Origin: Locusta migratoria
Lineage: Eukaryota; Arthropoda; Insecta; Orthoptera; Acrididae
Assembly (NCBI GenBank): GCA_026315105.1
Contig: CM048755.1
Span: forward strand, 756,047,301-756,111,300
Direction of reading: 5' to 3'
Length of the DNA: 64,000 bases
The first letter of the stretch is position 1. The number at the start of each line of letters is the position of its first letter. This document shows positions 22,484-33,330 of this stretch, one piece after another. The notes under the pieces are model-generated. The model was not told where the DNA came from. It was given only the letters and a program-made list of their open reading frames with translations, and searched no databases. Both the position numbers and the translations under genes were made by a program.

Positions 22484-22960
22484 GTTATCACAATGCTATT
22501 AAAAACGCCGCCGATAACTCTGGATAGAGCTTTCTGTCAGTGGGAAGCGTCTCTCCCTGTAGCCATGTCATTTGTGGTCTGCCAGCGCTCCGTTTGCCCC
22601 GTGTGTTGTTGTCTCTCGTAGGACAAAACACCGTTGCATCAGAGTAACAATGCTCAAAACCTCGACTGAGCTCGCAACGAATAGGTCGTGTCTGTATGGA
22701 TTGGTCAATCACCTTGTGCTTAAGACTAGGCGCGAATTGAGACGCGTATAGCGCTTGCGTAGCGCCGCGGCACAGCACGCGTTTCTGTGGCTGACGTATT
22801 CTAATAGAAGAGCACTGACGCGACCTGCGCTGCGTGGCGCAGTTTCCAGCGCCAGAGTACGCTCGCCCTGTGGGAAAGCCGTCTGCTATCTGCTCCTTTC
22901 GACAACCTGCACACAGAACTTTCTCGTTTTCGCCACATAACCTCTCTATATTTTTCTTAG
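22484..22960. other. GC-rich region, no recognisable gene
   Basis: 22720-22900 is richer in CpG (GCGTAGCGCCGCGG and similar) than its surroundings. A long minus-strand open frame spans it but begins inside the adjacent SINE, so I do not call it a gene. Confidence 0.4.
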
Positions 22961-23158
22961 CCGGCCGCGGTGGCCGAGAGGACTGAGGCGCGCCAGTCAC
23001 GGTCTGCACGGCCACTATGATCGGGGTTTCGAATCCCCCCTCGGGCATGGATATTTGTGCCGTCCTTAGTATAGGGTAATTGATATGTAGTTTGTAAGTT
23101 TAGGGATTGATGACCCCGTAGTTAAGTCCCATAAACTATACAAACGTTTGAACATTTT
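22961..23158 (+). mobile_element. tRNA-derived SINE (family A)
   Basis: Full-length plus copy from CCGGCCGCGGTGGCCGAG to CGTTTGAACATTTTTG, with a TTTCGAATCC B box. Confidence 0.9.
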
Positions 23159-23569
23159 TGTTATTAGTACCGTTTTCCAGTTATTTACAGTGAATTACTT
23201 TAAGATTCGCACACTAAGATATTTTTAGTTTGCTTCGTTATAACTGTATTCTGAACAAACAAAAATATAATATAACCAAATATTATATGGAGGTACATGT
23301 CTTGTAAATAACAGTATGAACGTTGTTTACATGACGTAAAACATTTGTTAAAGAATGCGATTAAAGTAAACCACTCTTCAATGGTCACGTTACTTTAATA
23401 TCCCGACAGATGGCAGTATCGCACTTGTCACCGATCACACCGGGGTGAGTAGGTTTGCTTCTAGTCAGAAGGCAGGTGTGTGTTTACAAGCGCGGTCGAC
23501 TGTCCAGACGGTACGAAGCCACGCAAAGCTAATACCAGCTTTGAGATACGACAATTTGCGATTTTTCAC

Positions 23570-24487
23570 AATGCGAAATGAAAATCATATCGACAAATTT
23601 CTGCTATGCTCATCACGAGTAAGAGTACTGTGGCAGATATTGTCATGCGTTTCAAAATCGAGGACCGTATAGACTCCATACCACAAATGGGGCAGCCACA
23701 GAAGTTGGATGCTCGTGACAAGAGGAAGCTAATACGAAAAATAAAGAAGGATCCTGCACTCAGTGCACCGAGATTAGCACGGGAGCTTCTAGACGAGACT
23801 GGCAAGAAGGTACATCCTCATACGATTCGCAGAGGATTGAAATAAAGTGGATACAATGGAAGAGTGGCTAGGAAGAAATCGTATGTGAATCAACAGAATC
23901 GACAGAAAAGATTAGACTTTGCTAGGGAGTTTATTACGAAGGATGCAATTTGGTGGAATGACGTCATTTTTTCCGACGAAAGTAAATTTCACGTTTGTGG
24001 ATCGGATGAACGAAGCATGGTGTGGCGGAAGAAGAATGAGGAATTTACAGTCACAAATATTAAACCAACTGTAAAGCATGGAGGTGGCAACGTCCTTGTC
24101 TGGAGCTGTATATCGACATTTGGACCGGGCGTATTGGTGTTCATCGACAATAATAAGGACAAATATGTCTATTTGAACATGTTAAAGAACAATTAACGAA
24201 AAAGTGCTGAAACCATGGAGATATCAAACACCTTCAAATTTTACCAGGACAATGACCCGAAACATAAGGCTCGCATTGTGCAGGAATGTACAACTGCCCC
24301 AAAGTCCCACAACCACCACCTCAGTCACCAGATCTCAACCCGATTGAGAATGTGTGGGGAGAACTGAAGCGACGTATTAGAAGTACACCAATATCTTCCA
24401 ACGAAAGTCTGATGCGTCGACTAAAAGAAGAATGGGACGGTGCGGACTATTTAGAGAAAATATCGTTAGCAGTATAACGCAGCGTTT
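23570..24487 (+). pseudogene. Tc1-like transposase C (frameshifted)
   Basis: Pieces in order: ADIVMRFKIEDRIDSIPQMG then RDKRKLIRKIKKDPALSAPR (second HTH). A stop and frame change near 23845 follow, then NDVIFSDESKFHVCGSDERS (first Asp), KHGGGNVLVWSCIS, a further frame change, YQDNDPKHKA (second Asp) and SPDLNPIENVWGELKRR (DD34E Glu). The last codons lie beyond the hAT insertion: skipping the insertion and one TSD gives EVIKQNGYPTRY then TGA. Catalytic residues are intact; frameshifts disable it. Confidence 0.85.
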
Positions 24488-24495
24488 GAAAGAAG

Positions 24496-24784
24496 TAGGG
24501 ATGGGCTAAACTGCGATTTTTCGATATCAGTGATTTCTGTGACTGCTACTTTTATATATGTGTGATTCTTAGTTGCGATTTGTCACTGTTTACAATCGCA
24601 CTGTACAAATCCTCGACATGTATCCCTCCGCACTCAAACTGCGATTTCGGTGACTCTGAATGCTACTTCTGCGATTTCTGCTACTGATATTGCTACATTG
24701 CTACTTCTGCGATTCCTGCTACTGATATTGCTACTTCTGCGATTTCTGCTACTTCCGTGACTTATGCGATGTGTGTCGCAAATG

Positions 24785-24851
<67 letters not shown>

Positions 24852-26804
24852 CGCAAATGCAATATATCATCTTCTTCCTGCATGTAAATATATACAAAAA
24901 AAGAATATTGATGCTCAATTTACGTGTAATGTTGGGATTATTTACACATCGACAAATGTCAATTAGTCTTATAAAAGCTATTTCAGTGTTTGGTGTGTAA
25001 TGTATAGTTAAAAGTGAGGTTATTCGCAAGTAATGTGTAACCGAAATCGGCAAGTAGGCATATAGTCTACATTAACAGAAACATTTGGTAGATTAGGCAC
25101 ACAGCAACTATAATAGTGCAACGAAAGTGCTATGTTCTTGCCTGTAGAATGAATGAATAGATTTTTTTAACATTGTGTGATATGTCACTTACCAATTTGA
25201 AAGAGATAAGTAAATGTGAAATACAACGTGAGTGACTTCTGAAAATTCCATTTTCCCCCTTAAAACCTTTCGGTATCACTACATATTCTGCCAAATAACT
25301 ATAGATAAGAGCTTGCGTTATATTTTACTAATCGATGTGCCGACCTAGTGTGTTCATGTTGGCAACAAAAGCTTCATTTTATAAGAATTTTTAACTTACT
25401 GACTGTACAGGGTTACACACAAGAAATCTTACAACCACAAATTAAGAATAACATTAATTACTTATTTTATGATAAACAAAATATTATTTCAATCATCCTG
25501 TATGATTTAGATTTCTAGGATCATTCATCGGTCGTTGCCAACATAAGCACACTATGCCACCACTGTAGTAAACAAAAGTTTTAATAATACTGAAGGATCC
25601 GATACCACCCATCTGCTTTCACTCATGTCATCACAGGACTGAATGTACGAAAAGGAAAAAGACGGAAAACAACATTCCTAAACCTAAAACAAATCTGATA
25701 TAATAAAACTTTCCATTACGCGAAAAACTTGTTTATTTTCAAGTGTAATATTTTTATAGAATCCTCGAAGATACAAGTTTACTCCTATATAGCAGTACTT
25801 AACACAGTCCACATTGAAAATGGAGTTGGTCTACTGTTAAACATTTCGTAAAATTACCTGTACTTAGTTGACCACTTGATACCATCCCCTTGGAATTTTT
25901 ATTTTATGTACGATGTATAACGCAAGCAAAAATATTCGTCGAAACCAGATTTGCAATGTAACATACGTATTCTGAATTCCCATAATAGTTGTAGGTTCTA
26001 TGACGAAACATTATTTTAAACAGGTATCAAGTCCGTAAGACAATATTTAATTGGCATTCACATTTGTTGTCTTTATCAACTATAACCTAAAAACATACAC
26101 GCCAGGCTTTGCTGTTTTTACTTAGTAAGTCTATGGCTTTGCTTCACAACATGTAAATGCTGCCGCTAGGTAAAATAGTGCCACTAAGTGTAAACATTTT
26201 CACAAAGAAAATTATGTTCTTGCTCATTAATTCGACAACATCCCTAAACAACACACGAGTGAAAGTACGACAGTTGGTCAACAAGTAGCATAAGGCGGAA
26301 TATTAAATGCTATTCTCAGTTGCTACTTGCGACTCTTAATCGCGACTTTTCACTGAAATCGCAGTTTGGACCAGTGAGGACGTTCGAGCTCACTGGTTTG
26401 AGCCGATGGCGTTCGACCAACACATACACAAAAAGCCACACATACACGAGGCAGCAGCGGGAAGCTAGAAGTACCAATTTTGGCCAACAGATGGCAGCCG
26501 GCAAAGTCTAAACTGCGCCTCTTAGTTGCTACTTGCGACTCTTAAACGCGATTTGTCACAGAAATCGCAGGTAGACTCTATAGCCTGCCCAATGCAAAGA
26601 TATTAGTACAAACTTCGACCAACAGATGACAGAGTGCAAACTGCTTCTTGCTACTCTTAGTTGCGACTTGCTACTTTTAGTGCTACTGCGCTTCTAAACT
26701 GCGACTGAAATCGCAGTCAGAATCCGTAAAGTTGCGACTGTGAATACTGCAACTTCTAAATCACCGTGACTATTAACAGATACGCGATTTTCGACCCATC
26801 CCTA
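24496..26804. mobile_element. Non-autonomous hAT element with dense subterminal repeats
   Basis: TIRs TAGGGATGGG (24496) and CCCATCCCTA (26795-26804) with 8-bp TSD GAAAGAAG at 24488-24495 and 26805-26812, the hAT signature. No transposase frame is present in 2,309 bases. Both ends hold many copies of GCTACTT and TGCGATTT (24515-24760 and 26320-26780), likely transposase-binding subterminal repeats. Confidence 0.9.
24784..24848. repeat. (AT)n microsatellite
   Basis: About 64 bases of alternating A and T inside the hAT element, flanked on both sides by GTCGCAAATGCA-type sequence. Confidence 0.95.
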
Positions 26805-27126
26805 GAAAGAAGTGATAAAACAGAATGGCTACCCAACAAGATATTGAAACATTTATTTTCCATAAAATTTTGTCTTGAAATACTTAGTTCTGCAAGGTGT
26901 CCGAATATTAAAGTAACGTGAATATAGGACCGAGTTGTATTTAAATAGTATTATTAAGGAAGTTATGTAAGTTATCTTAATAAAATTTATACTATTACTT
27001 ACAAGACATACCAAGTAACGTAATAATTACAATGTTTGGTTGTGTGGCCATATTCCGCAGCAACTGTTAAAATTGATTATAGAGGTAATCTGTCTTATGC
27101 TGACTGCAATTAAGAGGTTTATTATT

Positions 27127-27175
27127 AAACCAGACGCGTTTCGCTTTTTTATTTTAAAAGCATCTTCTGTGGTCT
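27127..27175 (-). ncRNA. Hammerhead-like motif with altered core (PLE2)
   Basis: On the minus strand: AGACCA, CAGAAGA in place of CTGATGA, a G-C-closed stem II (GCTTTT/AAAAGC), GAAA, ACGCG hairpin, GTC cleavage triplet and TGGTTT pairing with AGACCA. All helices are kept, but two core bases differ from consensus. The plus-strand partner is at 28569-28617, with PLE3 copies near 37835 and 39720. Activity doubtful. Confidence 0.5.
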
Positions 27176-27653
27176 GTAAATGATACAAACGTTTGTACAA
27201 TTTGTTTTTGATAAATAGATTAAAAACAGTTTTAAAAGGCATTTTTCACGTTAGGCCTAAGTGTTTTTAATTTAATATTCTGTCTACTCACGGTGTTGAT
27301 GTCTCTTCTCTACATGTAACTACTGCTTCTCCGTCTTGTTGGCTGGAGTTTGTTTTTTCCTGGCGAGTGTTTCAGGGCTGTGTACAGCATTTTTCGTGTG
27401 TTTTTGTTACGTTTTTTCCTTTTCATCTCCGCACATCACAGCACTTCACTTTTAAATGTATACTGATTAAATATCGCCTGTTATATGTGGAATGCCTGTC
27501 TGTTCATTTGTCATTTCACTACACTGTGGCTATCTTTTCGTGTGTTCATTTGTTTTTCGTTTGGTCTGTGAGTGTTGCCAACGTTACATATTTATAATAT
27601 AAATACGACCTCATTCTACATGAGTGTGTGTGTATGTGTGTGGAGGAAGGGGG

Positions 27654-27656
<3 letters not shown>

Positions 27657-27737
<81 letters not shown>

Positions 27738-27827
27738 TTTTTTTTCCCTCATGAACAGGGTGTTAAGATGTTTTTTCAGACGAGTAAATGCAGGTTTTAA
27801 TGGCAACATGAGTGAGTGTGTGTGCGT

Positions 27828-27888
<61 letters not shown>

Positions 27889-27950
27889 AAATATTTGATT
27901 CAAAGAACAGGGTGTTAAGATGTTTTTTCAGATGACTAAATACAGGTTTA
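27657..27950 (+). repeat. Duplicated unit containing (GA)n microsatellites
   Basis: Two GA tracts (27657-27732 and 27827-27885), each followed by GAACAGGGTGTTAAGATG at 27753 and 27904. The period is about 151 bases, so a unit of non-repetitive sequence plus microsatellite was duplicated inside PLE2. Confidence 0.8.
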
Positions 27951-28074
27951 ATTGGGTTGTAATTGGGGGGGAGGAGGTGAGGGTATCGTGATTTGTATTT
28001 TTATGAAAGGGAGTTGACTCTCATAATGTTTATATTTATGTTAAGTGGTCAATAAGCTTGAAAAGTGTGTTGTT

Positions 28075-28478
28075 TGCTAGATTGGTTTGGTCATTTATGA
28101 GTTGTTTCTTTCCTGTTATTGTTTTTTGGATATGATAGTTTTCTTGAAGGGTGAGCAGGTGTTTTTTGTTGTTGTTTATTCTTAATATTTCCATGTCAGT
28201 GTCTCTGGTGGTGATTTTGTGTTGGTTTTGGTGTAAGTGTTCTGCAAATGTTGAGTGACTTGTTTTATACTTCCAGGCTCGTACATGCTCTTTATATCTG
28301 GTGTCAAATGTTCTTTTAGTCTGACCGATGTATCTTCCATCACATGTGTTGCATTTCAGTTGGTATATTCCTGATTTTTTGTATGGGTCTGTATTTTCTA
28401 TTGATTTTGGAAAATATTTTTGAAGTGAGTTGTTAGTTTGGTGGGCTATTTTGATGCCTTTTTTGCTTTTAAATATTG
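28075..28478 (-). pseudogene. GIY-YIG endonuclease domain of PLE2
   Basis: Minus-strand reading gives KGIKIAHQTNNSLQKYF, then SGIYQLKCNTCDGRYIG (GIY and YIG with the CxxC between), RTFDTRYKEHVRAWKYK, HSTFAEHL and ENYHIQKTI. The domain is uninterrupted to a K-Q-L-I-N tail and on to 28075. It aligns with PLE1's domain across its whole length, but the two have clearly diverged, so PLE1 and PLE2 are different subfamilies. Confidence 0.8.
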
Positions 28479-28689
28479 GATATTAGGCCTAACGTGAAAA
28501 ATGCCTTTTAAAAACTGTTTTTAATCTATTTATCAAAAACAAATTGTACAAACCTTTGTATCATTTACAGACCACAGAAGATGCTTTTAAAATAAAAAAG
28601 CGAAACGCGTCTGGTTTAATAATAAACCTCTTAATTGCAGTCAGCATAAGACAGATTACCTCTATAATCAACGTAATAATTGGTTATAT

Positions 28690-29035
28690 GTTTTGCTTGT
28701 TTTGTTATAAATAAAGTTATGATGTTTCAAGATTGAAATATCGCAGTGTCCGAATATTAATGTTATTCAATGTATATCGGTACAGGTTTGCTGCTTTCTT
28801 CGCCGTAGGCCTATTGCTTACAAAATAAAACGTATATTAATAAAAATGTTTTTCGAATGACGTTAACTCTTCTTCTCACAGGGCACACCTGGCTACCTAT
28901 CACATTCCTGACAGTCACTATTCTTAATTACAATTTACTGTCCATGGTCTTGTGTACCGGATCAATTGATTGCTTTTCAAAGTGATAGAAGAAAAGTTAA
29001 TAGATGCAGCATAGGGAACAAATGGTGACTATGTG
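28690..29035. other. No recognisable gene; second Tc1 C-like end
   Basis: 28725-28763 resembles the right end of Tc1 element C (TGAAAT...GTGTCCGAATATTAA), possibly a fragment of another copy. Otherwise unassigned. Confidence 0.35.
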
Positions 29036-29262
29036 TTGTTGTTGTGGTCTTCAGTCCAGAGACTGGTTTGATGCAGCTCTCCACCCTACTCTATCCTGAG
29101 CAAGCCTTTTCATCTCCTCATAAGAACGACAACCCACATCCACTTGAATCTGCTTACTATACGCGTCTCTTGGTCTCCCTCTGCGATTTTTACCCCACAC
29201 ACTTCCCTCCAGCGCTAAATTCACAATTCCTTGATGTCTAAGAATGTGTCCTACCAATCTAC
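29036..29262 (-). mobile_element. RTE retrotransposon, 5'-truncated 3' end
   Basis: On the minus strand it encodes VGHILRHQGIVNLALEG and RPRDAYSKQIQVDVGCRSYE, nearly identical to the C-terminus of the RTE ORF at 22250-22455, followed by the same tail (GACTGAAGACCACAACAAC). Typical dead-on-arrival LINE fragment. Confidence 0.9.
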
Positions 29263-29653
29263 TATATGAAGATAAAAATCAAGTGCCGGATATGGAGTGA
29301 TGTTGCACATGATATGAGTTTGAAACTGTCCACACCATTTCCTTTCAATCACATAAAATTTCTTTGCAGATTTCAAGTTTTCAATCATAAATGAGAAATG
29401 AAACGCTTCGTCCTCAGCGTCAGTCTTGGAAATGTACCGTAACAATAAGAAGTGTTTTATCTGCGAATGACACGTTGTGAGTGTTAAGAAGCGCCACTCC
29501 GCGTCCCACTGTCGCCTCACTACGCCAGTGCTGTCTATATCATTTGCGCCTAGCCTCTCGCCAACATACAGAGTTATCTCTATTTCTAAGCAACTAACCT
29601 GCAGTTCTGGTTACAGATTGATTTCAGACAAAACAATTTTGATTTGCAATATA
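29263..29653. other. No recognisable feature
   Basis: Short frames only; nothing supported. Confidence 0.5.
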
Positions 29654-32475
29654 TCTCTATATATAAAAATGTTGTGTTGGTTTGCGTGTGTTTGAAAATC
29701 TCAAAAAGTTCTTCACCAATTGAGCTCCAAAAATGTCAAATGTGACAATGATGCATTGTAATACTGGAAGGTTTTAAGCTACCTATTTTTTTCTAACACG
29801 ATTCACATTACATATATATAACACTTTTGCGATTTTTGGAAACAACTTTTCCATATTGTAAAATTTATATAAATTCGTATATGATAAATATTTTAAATAA
29901 TATGTACGCCAAAACATGCGCGTAATCCAGTATTACGTTGTATCAATATTTCAAAGCATTCGGTCAAGAACTTTCGAGATATACGATTTTGAACATAAGA
30001 CTAAACATGGTTCTAAGTTAGAGTTCTAAGACGAAACACAGGAAGGGTAGGCAATAACGAAGAGGGGGAGGGGAGATATGCACGTTCTTTTTTAATTGTA
30101 ACCGAGACTCCGAATACCTACTTTTGTAGTTCAGGCTTCAAAATTGCCTTAATAGCACCACTTTTCAAAAATCTTTCCATCCCCTATTTCACCCCCTTAA
30201 TGGCTAATTTTCAGAAAAATCTGAAAGACGACTTTTAAAAAAAATTCTAACCAAGAATACACATACCAATTTATGTAAGTCTAGCCTCAAAATTGACTGG
30301 ATAACAGCGTATTTAAAAAAAGAATTAAAAAAGCTTTCATCCCCTATCTCACCCTATTAGGGACGGAATATCGAAAAATCACTTCTTAAAGGACGCCAAC
30401 GGGGTAAGACGAACACCATCTGCGAATTTCAAGTTTTTATCATCAGTGGTTTCGGCTGGGCGATGATGAGACATTTAATCAGTCAGTCACTCGGAATATT
30501 GCCTTTTTTATATAGATATTACGCGTTACAAGCTGTTGTTATCTCTCTCGAAGGAGTGCCCTCTGTTATATAGCGAGTATTATCAAGCGGAGTCGGTTCC
30601 AACCGCTTACTAAGTCGGACGAGTGGGAGGACGACCCTGCCACTCAACGAATTGATGTGCGGTGAAAATATCGATTCCCTGAGTGAGCCCTCCACCGTGA
30701 TAGCATAAACGACACCTTTACAGTTTTGAGGTAATGATTAAATTTTACCTAAGGCGGCGGCGTAGTTTGCTAATGTTTGCAACGGAATGTTCGTTTTATG
30801 AGGATAATTAATTTACTCTCAGGACAAGCTGTCAACCAGAGAGCAAGCCCAAATTTTTTGTTACAATGTAAACACCAAAGAATGTTTCCTCAGCTGCTGT
30901 AATTGGTTGCTCGGCAACATTTAACTTATGGTGTTAGAAACGTAGAGTAGTAATTATGGCAACGAAATGTTCAGTTTAAAAGTTTAATTGATTTATTGCC
31001 TGTGGTTCGTAGAAGAACGCATTAACGACAGAGCAGGAACTGCAATAAATGGTTATTTTATGGGCAACAAAAGGATTAATTCAAAATATTCAATCTGATA
31101 AGAATCTACTTCGAATTACCATTGCGATGCAGAAAACAACATTCCCCAGTAACGCTCTCGAACTAGATGCTTTCTAATAATGTCTGCAATTGAAGTAGCC
31201 GGCCTCTAGCGATATATATCGAATCTGTGCTTCTAAATCCCTGCCGACAAAATATGGACGTTCGTAGAATTACTTGGAAATGAAGGTTTAATTTTACTTA
31301 CGGTATCTGCGGCATTCGGTGCTAACGTAATATTTCATGGCAAACACGGAACATTATTAGCCTCATTGTATGTAACTGAGTTTTAAAAGAGCAGTGAAGA
31401 GATTTTGGCAACATCAGCCGCTGGCGCAACTGAAATTTTACCGAAATCATTATTACAAATACATCGACATGAAAAATGATGTATCGATTATCTATTATAA
31501 TTAATTATATAAGGAGACCAATACATAACACAAAAGACGCTTTGCCATAGATTCGTGCAAAACGAAAATCATGTATATACGTAGCCATTAAGAAAGGCAA
31601 AAGGAAGCAGATGTTTTCATATCTATAGCTCTGATCCCGCTTTAAATACTTCAGCTACCAAATAAGTGAGCGTCGAAAATTGAAGTCGTACCAACTTCTG
31701 CCTTGTGTAATGGTCAGGTGCTATGGTAAAAATGCGACACTGAAGTAACTACTTTTCGTGGAAACGCATTTTATGTGTGTTCATGTTTAATGGTTAATTT
31801 TCAGGAAGATCGATCATGATATGAACAGTGGAATTCAAAACACCATAGAAAAGAATTATGACCAAAATGTTGTTTATGAGCGTCGTTATTTGATTTAATT
31901 TTATGTAACAGTAAGTTTGTAATAGTTTCCAGCAGATAACGTAATTTGAAGCAATTCCTTAATTTTTAATTTCTACATTTTGTATAGGTACGACGAGAGA
32001 AAGACGATACGTGCTTAGAGATAGATGGAGGAGGAGATGTAAGATGGATGGAAGGAAAGGGAGAGATGAACAGAGGCCGGGGATAAGACAGAGGGAGGAT
32101 GAAGAGGTAGATAGTGGGGAAGCAGGAGATAGATACAGCGGATGGGAAATAGATGGAAAGAATGTAGGAAAATTAACTTTTTACTAAGGTGAATCATACG
32201 TCACATGGTCCAGAGTTGGTAAACTGATCTGTATGTTTGTGGAGATAACGAACGACAAAAAATGTAATCTATCTTATGAGTTTAAAATAATAAGTATCTG
32301 CGAAATTATATTTTTATAACTTTCGTTTCACATAGCCACAGTAGCCTAACGAACGATATTGATATGATTGAAGCATTTTTTCGGTTATTCTATATTCACA
32401 CGAATTATAGCATTTCCTTTTTTATTTATTTCATATGAGAGTGAGCCTCAGCGAAGCGTGGCCGGATTTAGCTAG
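29654..32475 (+). mobile_element. Helitron-like DNA (possibly composite)
   Basis: Starts TCTCTATATATAAAAATG after an A/T-rich target and ends GCGTGGCCGGATTTAGCTAG then T at 32475, matching Helitron TC and CTAGT ends. Inside, at 30490-30522, GCCTTTTTTATATAGATAT looks like another element end (its complement resembles the 5' start), so the stretch may be two elements. No Rep/helicase frame is seen. A G/A-rich segment lies at 32015-32160. Confidence 0.4.
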
Positions 32476-33330
32476 TAATATATAAAAATAAGTGTTTGAT
32501 CGCGTTTTTCGAGCTCCCATATCGTTCATCCGATCTTGACGAAATTTTGCACATTTAACCAACATAACCAGAGGAAAATCACTATTACATTAGATTTCAT
32601 ATGGTGCATGACACGGAGTACCTCATAACAGACTTATACACCGGTTTTCTGATCACCACGAAAATGGTAACATATGTGTAATTTTTCACATCAGAAGAAG
32701 TGGGAGGTGAACAGTGCGTGCAAAACTGTTTGCACTACTGTCTAAAATTGGAAGTGTTTTGGCGATACCGCCAGAACTGTCTGCAATGCAAAACTTCGCG
32801 GCTGCATCGACGTCAACGATGGCCATTTCTAGCATCTTCTATGATGTTCATTAATAAGTATGAAACTCGGGTCAGTCTTATTGGAGATATGCAAAATTAC
32901 GCATCTTACTGAACTGAAGCAAGCGGAATTTTAATGCACATTTAACATCAACAAGTAAATAAATAATTCCTTATGTTGCTTCGTTTTGTTTCCATTAATC
33001 ACCTCAAATTCAGTTTACGTCCTAGGAATTTTGTTCAACGTAAGGCCCATATTTACGTATTCCATCATCACTCTCAAGTCAAATAATTTTTTTCTTTGGC
33101 ACAGAAAATCAAAAAACGAAAACAAAAAATGTCGATCATTTAAATCATAGGATGCGATATTACATTTCCACATGTACGTCTTCCATCTCTGAAATTCGTA
33201 AATATCGATATTTTGCAAAGTTGTTTGAGACGCAGGGAAACTGCAGGTTTGTTGGTGCAGTGAAAGCAGGTGCAAGTGTGGCGACCGGACTGGACACGCG
33301 CGCTGTCCTGCAGCCTAATAGTCTTGTGTA
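32476..33330. other. Helitron-like start, then unassigned
   Basis: 32477-32560 (ATATATAAAAATAAGTG then CCGATCTTGACGAAATTTTG) again resembles the 5' part of a Helitron-like element. The rest has no supported gene. Confidence 0.35.

Larger units (their letters stand above)
23386..26920 (+). mobile_element. Tc1-like transposon C, interrupted by hAT
   Basis: Inverted ends CACGTTACTTTAATATCCCG (23386) and, reversed, TGTCCGAATATTAAAGTAAC followed by GTG (ending 26920). Subtracting the 2.3-kb hAT insertion leaves a 1.2-kb element, normal for Tc1. It is unrelated in sequence to Tc1 copies A and B. Confidence 0.85.
27029..28669 (-). mobile_element. Penelope-like element PLE2
   Basis: TSD AACGTAATAATT at 27017-27028 and 28670-28681 (12 bp, perfect). 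The right arm (about 28484-28669) is the inverse of 27080-27260. As in PLE1, about 50 bases (27029-27078) lie outside the inverted repeat at the coding-strand 3' end. The endonuclease is on the minus strand; RT is missing. Duplicated GA-rich sequence fills part of the interior. Confidence 0.85.

Noticed and set aside
22488..23048. 186-codon minus-strand open frame
   Set aside because: It begins inside the tRNA-like head of a SINE and has no recognisable motif. Similar MPEGGFETP starts occur in every minus-read SINE copy.
24634..25053. Tyr-Ile repeat proteins near (AT)n
   Set aside because: Translations of an AT microsatellite and subterminal repeats within the non-autonomous hAT.
27572..27888. 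Arg-Glu repeat proteins from (GA)n
   Set aside because: Translations of a microsatellite.
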